64,000 bases of DNA from Zingiber officinale (GCF_018446385.1 NC_055999.1:84238281-84302280), one strand, 5' to 3'; shown: positions 10,361 through 23,554, numbered from the stretch's first letter. The notes: generated from the letters alone by a model not told the origin. Numbers and translations: made by a program.

Positions 10361-12871
10361 ATGGCTGACGGTAAGGCCACCCTTTGGTATTCGTGCTTCA
10401 TTTCTGACATAGATGATCATGACCTGTCTGTGATTCGGTCTGACTTGCGACTTAGTGATGCTTATGAACTCAGAGTTCCTACACCCCATGAACACCCCGT
10501 GAATCCTCCTGAAGGCTTTATGACCGTTTTTAGAGACCAACTTTTAGGAGGCCTTCGGTTTCCTATACCTCCCTTTATCTCTTCCTTGAGCCGTTACTTT
10601 GGTATTTTCCCTTCTCAATTTGCTCCCAATTTCTTCCGAGCGGTTTGTGGCACTGTCATTCTATGTCGCATATACCAAATTCCCCTGACCGTTCAGCTCT
10701 TCCACCATTTTTATTCTTTCAAACACTCTGAACCGGGAGTATTCATGGTGCAGGCTAGGCCTGATTACAAGTTCTTTTCTGACATGTCCTCATCCAACAA
10801 GAGGTGGAAATCTTGCTTCTTTTTTGTTAGATCACCTGAACCCCTGGTCAAGCCGACCCAATGGTGTTATGACCTCCCTTCCAACCTCCCTGTACATCAG
10901 CATCAGCCTTCTTGCGACACCACTTCCGAAAAACTTCAAGGAGTGAGCGTTCGCTTATCAATATTACTGTTGGAAGGATTTTTGTATTCTTTCGGGCTCA
11001 GCCCAGTTCAGGCGGAGATAGGGTCTCGGTTAGGTAAGCTCCCATTTTCCTCTTTGTTATTCTTCGCTAACTAAGGTATCTCTCTTTCACTTTGCAGAAG
11101 CTGCCATGCTCCGGTCTTACTCCTCATATACAAAACGCTAGTCTTTCGCCATTTTGCAAGCTATAAGTGCGGAGCTTAAGCAGGGCATAGCGGCTTCCTC
11201 CCAGTCTACCCCTTCTGCCTCGCAGTCTGTCCCATCTGCCTCACAATCTGCTCCCCTGGTACCAGCTCAAGAGGAAGCTTCCTCGGCTCTTCCCCTGGAT
11301 GTGGCTCTTGTAGAAGACCTAGCCACTGTAGAGCAGGTCGAGGAAGAGCGGGCCACATCTCCCCCACCCACCAAACGTCTAAGGCTCCAGCGCAAGAGGA
11401 AGAAGGTTACTCCAGCGACTCAAGCGTCACCTCCACCGCTTCCTTCTGGCCGTCGCTCATCAGCCGCCTCTCAATCTTCGGAGGCCAAGACTGTTACTCC
11501 CGACCGGGAGATGGCCCTAGGGCCAGAAGTTCCCATTCTGTCGCCACGAACATCAGCCCTAACACCCGGTAAGGATTTATTTCCCGAATAGGCTATTCTT
11601 CCCGCTCAGGTCTCCTCTCCCGGGCATCGACCCCTTCCCATAATGGATCAGCCCGGGAGTTCTACAACTCTATCCTCTTCCCTTCCAGCGACCGCTCCGG
11701 CCTCTACTTCTCAATCTCGAGGGAAAATTCACAAGAAGTATGCCTTTACCGACTCTTGGCGCTTGCCTTCCTCCACCGAATCCGACGCCGCTGAAGGAAC
11801 TGCTGAAAAGGCTCGTCCCCCTGTTGCCCTGGTTTAGCTACAGGGTGATTTGGCTGCATCCTAGCGCTCGGGCAATCAAAAATTTTGGAACAATCCGCCG
11901 ATGGAAGGGCTGGATCAAGCTTCTCGCCTAATAGTTTCCGTAAGTTTTCTTTTAGCAAGGCTCCTCTACTGGAATCTCTTATAATCCTTCTTCATATATA
12001 TAATGCAGGCATGTTCCGCCAACCTGAGTGTCATCCAATACGCCTCCCATTTGCAGAGGGAGAATGAAGTATTAAAGACTCATCTTCAGGAGTTGGAGCT
12101 GCCACTGACTCCTCGCGATCCCTTCAACCCGACCCCAAGGGATTTAGCGAGTTATCTCCGATTGATTGGGGAGTTTGCAGAGTCCACCCGCAACATTTCT
12201 CATGCGGCTTTTGACAAAATAAAGACCTTGGAAGCGGCTCTGCAGACAAGCGAGTCCAAACTAGCTTCTGAGACGGAGAGGCGTCGCTCGCTGGTAGTTG
12301 AGCTGGATGCAAAGGACGCTCGGTTGACTACCCTGACCTCCGATCTAAAGAATCTGTAATTGACCCACGAGTCCCTTCAGAAGAATTTAACTGACGTTCA
12401 GGGTCAATTGGCTTCTAGTGCTGACCGAGAGAAGATCCTCCAAAGTAGTTGGGAAGCTAGCCAAGCAACCCTTCAATCAATGCAAGCTGACCTTTTGAGA
12501 GCTCAGGAGAGTGTTTCCCAAGGTCAACAAGATTTGACTTTGGCCCGAGCTAACACGGAGAAGACCCAGCAGAGTTGACAGATTATCAGGCAGGGGAGAT
12601 CGGCCGTCTAAGAGCATAAAGGCGAGCCTACGTCGCCTCTCCCTTCTTCTTGAGGAAGATTGGAGGTCTGATAAATCTCATGCTATGTTGTGGCGCGGCT
12701 GGCGGGGCTCGTCAGATGTTTGAGCAGGATCTGCTTGGCGCTGCTCCTTCTGAAGACTTCTTGGATACCACTCGCTTGATGAACGAGATTCCGCCCGGGT
12801 CACTTCCCTCTTTTAAAGATGATGACGATTTATTTCTTCTCCCTGAGCCTCCTGCTGATGCAGAGCCTTGA
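10361..12871 (+). pseudogene. Extra antisense ORF, unit 1 (gypsy-type 'transposase' PF04195-like), broken
   Basis: Met at 10361 (MADGKATLWYSCFISD) opens an N-terminal domain of about 225 residues. It has a PPEGFMTVFRDQLLGGLRFP block and an FRAVCGTVILCRIYQI block typical of the plant family named 'putative gypsy type transposase'. The domain ends at GTAAGCTCCC (11034), which looks like a splice donor; TTTGCAG ends at 11097. After it come a Ser/Pro/Ala-rich stretch, a basic patch PPTKRLRLQRKRKKV, long coiled coils (12010-12580), and an acidic tail ending near 12871. The family is known as an extra ORF in Tat-type elements. The name 'transposase' is historical; no enzyme motif is visible. It is a fossil with several breaks. 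Confidence 0.75.
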
Positions 12872-13540
12872 TGTAGTACTGTAGGCTAAACTTTTATTGT
12901 AAAAATGAAGCTCCCCAACATTTGCTACTCAACCTACTTTGTAATTTAATATTTGTCGTTACCTTGAACTATGAACTGTTTAACCTTTTTATGATCTGCT
13001 AACCCTCGTATAATATGACATGACTGCTGGTTCTCGATTTTTCCTTATCTCATTCGCGTCTTATCGGTTGCCTCATACATTTTCCGACCGATATGAGTCG
13101 TGGCCCTATGAACATATGTTTTGGTCCCGGTCGAGATTCCATTTTTTTTTTTACCCCGACCTGTTTTCCTTGCCCTTTTTCTGCTGACCGCTCAATTTGG
13201 CTTAGCAAATTACCCTAGTCTGCGTTTATATCCTGACCTGTTTAACTTGCCTTTTTTGGCTGACCATCATGGCTCCACCATACCCCTCGGTCTGCTCTTT
13301 CCTCCGTAATTCAGGTCAGGATAATTTCTAGAGCGAGAAATCAAGAGTTAATACCAGACCGGGAATCAAAGAACGCTTTAAGATAGTTGCGCCTTTTCCT
13401 GAAACTCATCTCCTCATATTCCGTACCAACACTTTTCCATGTATACCCTCGGGCGTTATTTTCAAATAAGATCCGTCGACTCTCTTTGTTCCCGCCAATT
13501 ATTGGGCACCGGTGGATGATGTCTAACGAAATTACCCCTC
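12872..13540. other. Spacer between extra-ORF units
   Basis: This is AT-richer non-coding sequence of about 670 bp between the end of unit 1 and the TATA-like box of unit 2. It would serve as downstream and upstream sequence of the two units. I see no separate gene in it. Confidence 0.5.
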
Positions 13541-13547
13541 TACCCTG

Positions 13548-13560
13548 CGTCTATAAATAC
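13548..13560 (+). promoter_or_regulatory. TATA-like box before extra-ORF unit 2
   Basis: TCTATAAATACTC lies about 145 bp before the Met at 13694, matching the placement of the box before unit 1. Confidence 0.45.
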
Positions 13561-13693
13561 TCTCTTTTAGCTTTTGCTTTCAGACTTTGCACATCTCCTA
13601 CTTCCTTCAGAGTGAATCCACTATTACTCCTGAATCTTTGCTTTTGCGTCGCTAGCCCTTCATTTGATCTCTCTTCCTTCTGTTTCTTTTCTC

Positions 13694-16295
13694 ATGGAAT
13701 CCCCCTCCTTTCTTTCTTCTCTGGCGGCGGTGTACTACCCTGGATCATCCACTTTCGACAAACTGGATCGGGATGACCTGCGCTATACCTATGGAGTCGG
13801 GGATAACGCGCATGTGATCATCCCCACCGGAATACACCGATTTTTTGATCCTCCCGAGGGATATTGCGCCTTCTTTAAAGAACAGTTCGTGGCTGGCCTT
13901 CGTCTTCTTCTGCACCCTTTCTTTTCTGACGTGTGCCGCCATTTCAAGATTCCCCTAGGACAACTAACACCGAATTCCATAAGGATCCTTTGTGGCTTCA
14001 TGATACTCTGCGACGTATGCGAGCTGTCCTGGTCCGCCCATTTATTCCACTGCTTTTTTACCCTCCGGCAACAGAAAGAAGGCACCTTCCGCTTCCAGCC
14101 TCGTCTTCAGACTACTTTTTTCTCGCCCCTACAACCTTCTGAGCCGAGCTGGAGGAACAAATTCTTCTTCATCCGATTTTCTCACGAGGTAGAGTGGCCC
14201 TTGCGATGGAAATCTTCACTTCCCCCAAGCCCGCCACTAGAGGAGTTTCATCTTGATACATCCTATATAGAGGCTTCCTCTCGCTTAGCGGGCTGGCAAT
14301 TAAACTTAATCCACTTATTGTCTGAGGAGTTGCTTTCCTACTTCCGCCTGAGCTATCTTACTCCTGATACGCCTCACTCCCTGGGTAAGCTTCCTTTTCA
14401 GTTCTGTTACCACTTCATAAGCATTTTGTTTCTCCTACTGTAGCCGACCTCCTACCTTATCTTGTGCAGCTGAAGTCTTAACCCGTGCCTCAGAGGTTCA
14501 GCCTCTTCCTCTGAGTGACATGGAAATAATGAGGTGTGGTCGAGTTATTCTGCAAAGAAGATCGCTCCCCTACTCATCTTCGACCTCTGTCGGAGGGGCT
14601 TTCTCTGCAAATCCTTGACCCCGTCCCCCTCGCAGAGGATCTCCTAATGTCCGACCTGCCTCCTTTGCTCGCCCCACTCATCCCCGAACTGCACGTCCAT
14701 CTCGGTCTACCGCCCCTGTTTATCCTCGGGCCCCACATACAGCTCGGCCCCTCACCCCGACTCCTATTCAATCGATTAATCCTCCCCGAGCTACTTATAT
14801 CCCTGGTCATGGCCTCGGTCGAAGATCAGCTAATGTACCATACGCCAGTCCTGCCTTCAGAGAAGCTTCATAAGTGGCCCATCAAGCACGTTCTGTGAAC
14901 GACCGCCTGAGCCAGGATGCCCCTTCTTCTCGACGTAGGGCTCGGCTACCTTCCGATGATTCTGATTCAGATGATCAACCGTTAGCTCAGAGACTTCGTC
15001 ACCGAGCCCCTCAACCTGTGCCAGACTCGGGTCCTTCCACTGTTCCTCCGCCGCCTCCTACTGCAACCACCACTTCTCCTTCGCCTCCTATTGCAGCTCA
15101 GACTCTTGTCCCGAGCCAAGCAGATGTTCCCCCTGCTCCATCCACAGTGCCAGTTGAGCCTCCGCCAGTTCAACCTTCCACCTCGCAACAGCATTAGAGC
15201 GGTGAAGCCGGCCCATCACATCGTCGTTCACCAGTTACCTCGCCGCCAGAGCCATCTCCTGCACCTCCCTCAGCTCCTTCTGGATCGGCTGCTGGGCCTT
15301 CTAGCTCCACTGTCGGGCCTTCCCAATCGCCACCACCTGTTCCTCTTTATTATCTTACCACTACTCCTTCTGAGGCTGGGCTACAATCACGGCGTGATGT
15401 TCCCACCAGCTCCTTGACCATGAAAGGTCGTTTGGCCACTTTGTGGGATGAAAGCATGCAGCAGAAGGAACTTTTGCCGCCCCTTACCCAGATGGATAAA
15501 TTCTCTGAGCTATATATCAAGGTCAGCTTCCATGATTGCTTACTGCAACTATTATCTTCCTCATTCTTATCAGATGTTTCTCCTATGTCCCAGGCCTGTG
15601 CAGAGTCTTTGATAATAAACCAGTCCTTCTATGTTGTTCATCGTCAAAATAAGATGCTCCAGGGTAAGGTAACTGAACTGGAGCTTCAATTGAATAACCC
15701 GACGTAGGCTAGTCACGCCCTGAGAGCTGAAGTAAAGGATCTAACCAGAAGGAAAAATAGTCTGGAAGTATCCTTGGCGATATCTAACCAAGAGCTCAAG
15801 GGCCTCAAGGAAGAAAAAAGTCAGGTCGATGTCGTGCACCAGCAACGCATGGATCAACAAACTTTGGAGCATCAGCGAGCTATGGATCAATTGACTCAGA
15901 AGCTGCGTGCCGCCGAAACTTTAGCGCAGGAGTAAGACAAGAAACTAAAATCCCAGGCGGCCCAATTAACTTCTCAAGCAGCTGAACTGTTGGCCGCCGG
16001 AACCGAACTAGCTCAGGCCTGGACTACTACAGAAGGAGTATCGACAACCCTGACCATTTATAAAGAAGGAGAGAATGGCCGCTGTCAACAGAGCCGCACT
16101 TTGTACCTACGTTCTCCAGAATTCTGTACACAAGCAGGGCAGCGTTTCTCCACCTCTATTATATATGGGGCGGTCGGGCCTCTGCGACAACTTTATGAAC
16201 AGGACTACCTGAAATCAGCTCCTCCTCCTGAATTTTTAGATCACGACCGAATCCTTAAGGAAATTCCGGATGAGATTTTTTCTCCTTTCAAATGA
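13694..16295 (+). pseudogene. Extra antisense ORF, unit 2 (PF04195-like), broken
   Basis: The Met at 13694 (MESPSFLSSLAAVYYPG) begins a second, diverged copy of the unit-1 domain: PPEGYCAFFKEQFVAGLRL and IRILCGFMILCDVCEL align with the unit-1 blocks. The frame again runs into GTAAGCTTCC at 14385, the same place as in unit 1, with a TGTGCAG ending at 14469. A Pro/Ser-rich stretch and coiled coils follow (to about 16050). The tail EFLDHDRILKEIP matches the unit-1 tail DFLDTTRLMNEIP. Its end lies 257 bp from the end of the oppositely directed pol. Several breaks mark it as a fossil. Confidence 0.75.
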
Positions 16296-16551
16296 TTCTT
16301 CTTGACTGCTTATATATAACGACTTAACAATTTCTTGTTAATTACTTCACTATTTTTTCCGCTTGTACTAAGGTTTATCTTTTGCTAAAATTGCTTAGTT
16401 TGCCGAAAGAAATATTAGGACATACAATTTCCGCTTTCATATCCCCTCACCGCCCTATCTGATCTGCTTTTTTCCCTAATCTGCTACCCTGGTCTGTCAA
16501 GTAGGTGACAGCTCGGTCTACAGCCCGACATATTTTTCTTTATATGCTTCT

Positions 16552-19500
16552 TTAGACTTTGTAAGGTCGCAAGTAGTTGGCGCTCCATGGTCGGTCCAGC
16601 TTCTTGCCCCGGTCATCCTGTAAGTAATAAGCTCCGGACAATAGTTTTTTGATGATTTTGTATGGTCCATCCCACTGGGGTGCTAATTTGGCCACGTCCC
16701 CCACGGGCTTAATTTGCTTCCAGACCAGATCTCCTTCTCCAAAGAATCGAGGAATCACTCTGCTGTTATAATTTTGTCTCATTCTTTGTCGATAGGCCTC
16801 AAGCTGAGCTGCCGTCCTATCACGGGTTTCACTAATGAGGTCCAGCTCAGCCAACCACCGCTCTGAGTTTTCTTCGTCGTATAATGTCCTCCTGACTGAT
16901 GGAACTCCGATTTCTATGGGTACAACCGCTTCATTGCCATAAACCAGATGGAATGGTGTTAGACCCGTACTTTCCCGAGGTGTTGTGCGATAAGCCCATA
17001 AGATGCTTGATAACTCCTCCACCCAGTTACCTCCCACATGATCCAGCTTAACCTTCAGACCTCGTATTATTTCTCTGTTGACTACCTCAGTCTGACCATT
17101 GCTTTGTGGATATGCTACTGAAGTGAAGGCCTGCGTTATGTCAAACCCCTTGCACCAGGCCTGTATTTTTTGCCCTTGAAATTGCCTTCCATTGTCTGAC
17201 ACCAGTTTGTGAGGAATACCGAATCTGCAAAGAATGTTCTTCCATAGAAATTGGATGACGACATCTTCTGTGATCCTGGCCAGGGCCTCTGCTTCCACCC
17301 ACTTAGAGAAATAATCTATCGCCACTAACAAGAAATGTCTTTGACTCGGAACTATCGGAAATGGTCCCACAATACCCGTGCCCCACTGATCAAAAGGACA
17401 TGAGACTATAGAGGTTCTCAGCAGAGCTGTTGGTCGATGTGTTAAATTTTGGTGCCTTTGGCAGGACAGGCAGGTGTTTACCAACTTGTGAGCATCCCTC
17501 TGTAAAGTATGCCAGAAATACCCGGCCAGGAGTACCTTGCGAGACAAGGTCCGACCACCTACATGATTGCCACAGCATCCCAGATGTATTTCTCGCAAGG
17601 CTTGGTCGGCCTCCTCCATATCTAAGCATTTGAGTAAGGGTCTGGAGAAGGACCTCTTGTAGAGCTGATCCCCGATCATGACATAAGCATGGGCTTGCTT
17701 CCTGATCAGCCGTGATTCTTCTGGGTCGGTTGATAAGATACCCTGCCTAAGATAGTCGATCATGGGTGTCCGCCAATCGATAGTTGCTTCCCTATTATTT
17801 TGCATATCTATCTGAGCTATAAGGAAAGTTTGTGCCGTTGACCGGTCCAACACCCAAGTAGTTAAGGAACTGGCCATCTTTGCTAGCTCATCTGCCTTCT
17901 CATTCTCCGACCTGGGGATCTTGGCCACTGTGATCTCTGCAAATTCCCCTTTCATCTTCTCATAAGCTTCCCAGTATACTTGTAATTTATCACAATTTAT
18001 CATAAAGTTGTCGGTCACCTGCTGAGTTACCAGCTGGGAATCTGAATAAATGATTACCCGGGCTGCCCCTATGTGACGGGTTGCTTGCAGTCCAGCCAGC
18101 AAAGCCTCGTATTCTGCCTCATTGTTGGTGACTCGAAAATTCAATCGAACAACCAATTGGAGTATATCCCCTTGGGGAGATATCAATAAGACCCCGACCC
18201 CGCTTCCTTGGTGATTCGTCGATTCATCCACATAGACCTTCCAAGTTTCTTCAGAGTTGGTCTGATGAATTTCTGTTAAGAAATCTGCTAAGGCCTGCGC
18301 CTTAATGGCTGTGCGCGGCTGATATTGTATATCGTATTCCCCCAACTCTGTTGCCCACTTGATAAGCCGACCTACCACTTCTATATTAGTTAGAGCTCTC
18401 CCCATGGTGCTATTGGTTAAAACTGTGATGGGATGTGCTAAGAAGTAAGGTCTTAATCGCCGAGCCATAAGAACCAATCCGTAAACCAACTTCTCGAGGG
18501 TCGTGTATCGAGCCTCGACCCCTTTTAATAGATGACTGAAGAAATACACTGGTCGTTGTACATTGTCATGTTCCTTAACAAGCACGGCCCCTACGACCTC
18601 AGGGGTGGCAGATAAGTAGACCCATAAGGGTTCCCCAACAACCGACTTGAACAAAGATGGCAAAGCCTCCAAATACTTCTTCAGCTCCTCAAAAGCTCGA
18701 GTACAGCCTTCATCCCATTGGAATTTGGAGGTCTTCCTGAGCACTTTAAAGAAAGGAGCAGCTCGGTCTGCAGATCTGGAAATGAATCTTGACAGGGCTG
18801 TTATTCTGCCGACCAGCTTCTGAGTTTCCTTCAAATCTGGGGAGGCTGCATATCACGTAATGCCCGAACTTTTTCTGGATTAGCTTCTATTCCCCGCTCG
18901 GTCATCAAGTAGCCCAAGAATTTTCCTCCTTTAGCTCCAAACAGGCATTTCAAGGGGTTCAGCTTCAGCCCATACTGCCGGAGAGTCCTGCATGTTTCTT
19001 CCACATCCTTGATCAAGTTCACGGCTAACAGGGACTTGATGAGTATATCATCCGCATAAACCTCCACATTGCGCCCGATCTGCTCCCGGAAGATTTTGTC
19101 CATCATTCTTTGGTATGTGGCTCTAGCGTTCCTGAGACCAAAGGACATGACAGTATAACAGAAGGTACCGTCAGCCGTAATGAAACTAACCTTTTCTTGG
19201 TCCTCCCTCGCTAGAGGTATCTGATGATACCCCTGGTATGCATCCAGCATGTAGATCCTCTCGCAGCCGGCTATGGAATCCACCATCTGATAGATCCGGG
19301 ACAGAGGATAGCAGTCCTTGGGACTAGCTCGGTTGAGGTCTCTGAAGTCTATACACACCCTCCACTTATTGTTCGATTTTTTTACTAAAACCACATTAGA
19401 GAGTCAGGACGGGAACTGTACTTCTCGAACGTGGCCTGCCTTCCTGAGCTGATCCACCTCAGCTCTGATTATTTTATTCTGGTCGGCTGAGAAGTTTCTT

Positions 19501-20164
19501 TTCTTTTGCTTGATAGGTCGGGCATTTGGTAGTAAATGTAACTTATGCTCGGCTACTTCCGGCCTGACCCCAGGTAACTCTTTTGTAGACCAGGCAAAGA
19601 CGTCCCGATTACGAATCAAGCATTGAACTAACTCTTCCTTGAGGGGAGAAGGAAGGTCGCTTGCCAAGCAAGTTACACTCTCAGGACACTCAGCGTATAG
19701 TTGTACCTCCTCCCAGGGGATAGGTTCCTCAGCCACAGGCAGAGGCTCTTCTTGAGCAGCGTGGGCACCCCCATCTTGCATCCTTTGATTTTTTTCGAGC
19801 CTCCACCCGGACCGTATCAATATAGCATCGGCGAGAAACCCTCTGTTCTCATTTAACTTCCCCGACCTGCTCGCCCACGAGAAATTTGATTTTCTGATGG
19901 AAGGTTGAAACAGCAACCCTAAATTCATGCAGGGCGGGCCTTCCCAAAATGACATTATAAGAAGAAGGGGAGTCCACCACTATAAAAGTGCTCCTCCTTG
20001 TGCGCACCAACGGCTCGGTACCCTAAGATATGGCCAGCTTAATCTGACTCATTGGCTTCACCTCATTGCCTGTAAATCCATATAGAGATGTAGCCATCGG
20101 CTGTAGTTCAGTAGCATCAATCTGCATCTCCTCGAATGCAGTTCTGAACAGAATATTGACCGAG
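16552..20164 (-). pseudogene. Tat gypsy pol: protease end, RT, two RNase H domains, integrase
   Basis: Reading leftwards from 20164: the remaining part of the retropepsin (inserted solo LTR at 20170 splits it); the RT with MVLVKKSNNKWRVCIDFRDL, the YADD catalytic box (about 19050) and FLGYLMTERGIEANPEK; a gypsy RNase H (VYLSATPEVVGAVLV, YFFSHLLKGVEARYTTLEK); and a second RNase H starting WKVYVDESTNHQGSGVGVLL with NNEAEYEALLAGL and YSDSQLV. Last is an integrase with an HHCC finger (CLSCQRH) and a DDE core (DQWGTGIVGPFP, SDNGRQF, NGQTEVVNREI). Two RNase H domains in tandem mark the Tat lineage. No chromodomain is seen at the end. It is a fossil with a small number of breaks. Confidence 0.9.
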
Positions 20165-20169
20165 CTCCC
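20165..20169. repeat. Target site duplication CTCCC, left copy
   Basis: CTCCC here and at 22832-22836 flanks the inserted LTR exactly. The flanking protease sequence continues from one side to the other at this point. Confidence 0.9.
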
Positions 20170-22831
20170 TATTGGTTGCTACTCGAAAAACCTAATGGTT
20201 CCACTGTACAAAAATTTTGTACAAAGGTCTGAACCTTTTCCTAGCTACCATGTGTTCTTTTAAATTAAATTTTGGATCGCCTGCGAAACTTAACACGTTT
20301 GATCCAAAACTTAATCTATTTGTTCTTTTAGGTTTTGACTTGGATCTCCTGCGAAACTTAACACGTTTGATCCAAATCATCTAAGTTATTAATTCCATTA
20401 AATATTAATTTCCAAAATTGGTTCCCAGTACTGACGTGGCGAGGCACATGACCTTCTTGGATATGGGAGCAACCACCACCGACTAGACAAAATCTTTTAA
20501 GGAAAGCTAATATTTAATTTCCTAAAATAACTTTAGGTCAACTGAAAAGAACAAACAAATCACAAGGAAAATAAAAACAAAAGAACACTATATCGAAAAC
20601 AAATTCGAAACACTAGAATCGTATGCCTCTTGTATTTAGTATTATTTCCAAAAATAACTAGTATGATGCGGAAAGAAAAATTACTAGTTATACCTTTTAG
20701 AAAGACCTCTTGATCTTCTACCGTATTCCTCTTCTAACCTCGGACGTTGTGTGGGCAACGATCTTCCGAGATGAGAAACCACCAAAGCACCTTCTTCTCC
20801 TTTTTTCAAATTTCGGCCAAGCACAAAGCTTCCAAAAGATGAAGATCTTTTCCACCAACCAAGCTCCAAGGGATGTAAGCTTTCTCTCCTTCTTCCTTAA
20901 GCTAGATCCGGCCACCAATTAAAACTCCATGAGCATGAAGAGGTTCGGCCACAAAGAGAAGAAGAAGAGAAGAAGGAAGGGTCGGCCACACCACCAAGGA
21001 AAAGAGGGAGAGAAATAGAATAGATTCGTTAGCCTTGAAGCCTCCTCTACCCCCTCTTTTATAATCCTTGATCTTGGCAAATAAGGAAATTTTAATAAAA
21101 ACTTCCTTAATTCTTTTGCCATTGAAAAGGAAAATTTATTTAATTAAAAATAATTTTCTTTCTCAATTTTATTTGGCCGGCCATATAAAAGCTACAAACA
21201 AGGAGAGTTTTAATTAATTAAAACTTCCTAATTTGTCTTAGAAATTTATAAAAATTTCTCCAATAATTTTAATCCCTTTATGATTGGTTTATAAGAAGGA
21301 AATTTAATAAATTAAAATCTTTTTTTTAAACATGTGGATAAAAAGAAAGTTATCTCTATAAATTAAAATCTCCTTTAATCTACAAATAAGGAAAGATATC
21401 AAATCTTTTCTTAATCTTTTGTAGAAACTTATAAAAGAGAATATTTAATTTTAAACTCTCTTTTAAATCATGAACATGATTAAAAAGGAAAGTTTTCTTA
21501 AAATTTAAAATCCTCCTTTAATCAACAAATAAGGAAAGATTTCAAATTTTAAACTCTCTTTTAAACATGTAGATGATTTACAAATAAGGAAAGTTTTTAC
21601 CAAAAAATTAAAACCATCCTTTTAAACTACAAATAAGGAAAGAGATTAATCTCTTCTCTTAATCTTTTGTAGAAAACTATAAAAGGAAATTTTTAATTTT
21701 TAAACTCTCTCTTAAAATCATGATATCCACATAAGAAATAATTTTAATAAAAATCCTTTTTAATATTCTAGTGGTCGGCCACCTAAGCTTGGGACCCAAG
21801 CTTTGGCCGGCCACCTACATGGCTCATCCACTTGATCTTGGCCGGCCCTAGCTTGGGTTCCAAGCTAGCTTGGCCGGCCCCATTGGATGGGTAAGAAGGT
21901 GGGTATGCGGTGGGTATAAATCTCTATATACTAGAGGCTACGATAGGGACCGAGAGGAGGAATTGATTTTGGTCTCCCGATAAAATTAAGCATCGCCCAG
22001 CACACACAACTTAATTTTATCAATAATAATTCATTCCACTAGAGAACTATTATTGAACTACCGCACCAATCCCAAATTACATTTTGGGCTCCTTCTTATT
22101 ATGAGTGTGTTAGTCTCCCTGTGTTTAAGATAACAAAAATCCACTAATTAAGTAAGTTACTGACAACTCACTTAATTAATATCTAGCTCCAAGAGTAGTA
22201 CCACTCAACTTCATCGTCATGTCGGACTAAGTCCACCTGCAGGGTTTAACATGACAATCCTTATGAGCTCCTCTTGGGGACATTCTCAACCTAGATCACT
22301 AGGACACAGTTTCCTTCTATAATCAACAACACACACTATAAGTGATATCATTTCCCAACTTATCAGGCTTATTGATTCATCGAACTAAATCTCACCCATT
22401 GATAAATTAAAGAAATAAATATCAAATATATGTGCTTGTTATTATATTAGGATTAAGAGCACACACTTCCATAATAACTGAGGTCTTTGTTTCTTTATAA
22501 AGTCAGTATAAAAGAAATGGCCTCTAATGGTCCTACTCAATACACTCTAAGTGTACTAGTGTAATTATATAGTTAAGATAAACTAATACCTAATTACACT
22601 ACGACTTTCCAATGGTTTGTTCCTTTCCATTATGGTCGTGAGCTACTGTTTATAATTTATAAGGTACTGATAACATGATCCTCTGTGTGTGACACCACAC
22701 ACCATGTTATCTACAATATAAATTAATTGAACAACTACATTTATCATAAATGTAGACATTTGACCAATGTGATTCTTATTTCTAGATAAATGTTTATACC
22801 AAAAGCTAGGCTTTTAGTATACACTCTAACA
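20170..22831 (-). mobile_element. Solo LTR, 2662 bp, inserted in the Tat protease
   Basis: On the minus strand it begins TGTTAGAGTGTATACTAAAA and ends CAACCAATA. It is flanked by CTCCC on both sides and has no protein-coding frame. A long coding-free unit with a clean 5-bp duplication fits a solo LTR left by recombination between two LTRs. The interior (20900-21760) is very AT-rich with repeated AAATAAGGAAAG-like words, and short GGCCGGCC-rich patches lie near 21780-21880. It is probably copia; that assignment is from memory of similar plant LTRs, not from coding evidence. The TG...TA rather than TG...CA ends are slightly unusual. Confidence 0.75.
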
Positions 22832-23554
22832 CTCCCGGTGTCCATGAAAACCCGAGCTACTCGGCTATTGGCAATAATAGCCTTGATGATAAGTGCATCA
22901 TCGTGAGGCAGCTCTAGACCTTCCAGGTCTGCCGGCCCGAAGCTAATAACAGGGCCAGCAGGCTGCTCTTGGCTGCATCCAACAGTGTGAACCTCCAAGC
23001 GGCGCACATGTGACTTGCACGCTCTTCCCGAATCTCCATCAGTTGGTCCACCAGAGATCATGCCAATCTCCCTGACGACAGCATTGCCTCTGTTCTCGGC
23101 TTCCCGCAATTCCTCTGGCTCTTTCCCCCTACCAGGTTGATGAGCACTGGGCCCCGCTAGGTCGGGGCGGGATTGCCCGGCCTGTCCAGCGGCGGTTCAT
23201 TGCTCTTCCATCAGCTTGAGCACTTGAGGGGCTAGCTTAGGCGGTGGTAAGCCTAACTCGGCAGCCCGCTTGGAATCCCGCGCAAACTAGAAACAGTGGT
23301 TAGTATCATGAGTGCGAGACCGATGAGAAGTACAATACCGAGTGTTCCATGGTCCAAGTCGAGGAGCATGTACGGCTGCGACTCGGGGAGCGGGTCTGAT
23401 CTCCAGCCCGGGATAGAAAATAGGTCTGGCTTCTCGGGCGCGCGGCAGAGGTTAAGGAGGTGGTTGAGGCACTCTTCTCTCCGGCTTGTTGGTAGAGGGA
23501 GGTGGTCTTTCGGCTTTCCTCCGAGCCGCCTATGCTTCTTCTACTTTGATGTAG
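22832..23554 (-). pseudogene. Tat gypsy gag C-terminus and start of protease
   Basis: On the minus strand the frame carries the retropepsin start, with catalytic MDTGS immediately before the solo-LTR insertion (DALIIKAIIANSRVARVF upstream). Further right is a basic, Pro-rich gag tail with a Cys/His cluster (HRSRTHDTNHC region, 23300-23340), and then the edge of the 10.3-kb insertion at 23555. It is an element fossil. Confidence 0.8.
23550..23554. repeat. Target site duplication TGTAG, left copy
   Basis: TGTAG occurs here and at 33836-33840, exactly flanking the two long direct repeats that bound the 10.3-kb element. Confidence 0.92.

Noticed and set aside
10361-16295. A DNA transposon, from the family name 'transposase'
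   Set aside because: No terminal inverted repeats or catalytic triad are visible, and the ORFs lie within a Tat element, where this family is known as an extra ORF.
20206-20223. Palindrome TGTACAAAATTTTGTACA-like stretch as a regulatory operator
   Set aside because: It is a single AT-rich palindrome inside a solo LTR with no second copy or neighbouring gene to support a role.
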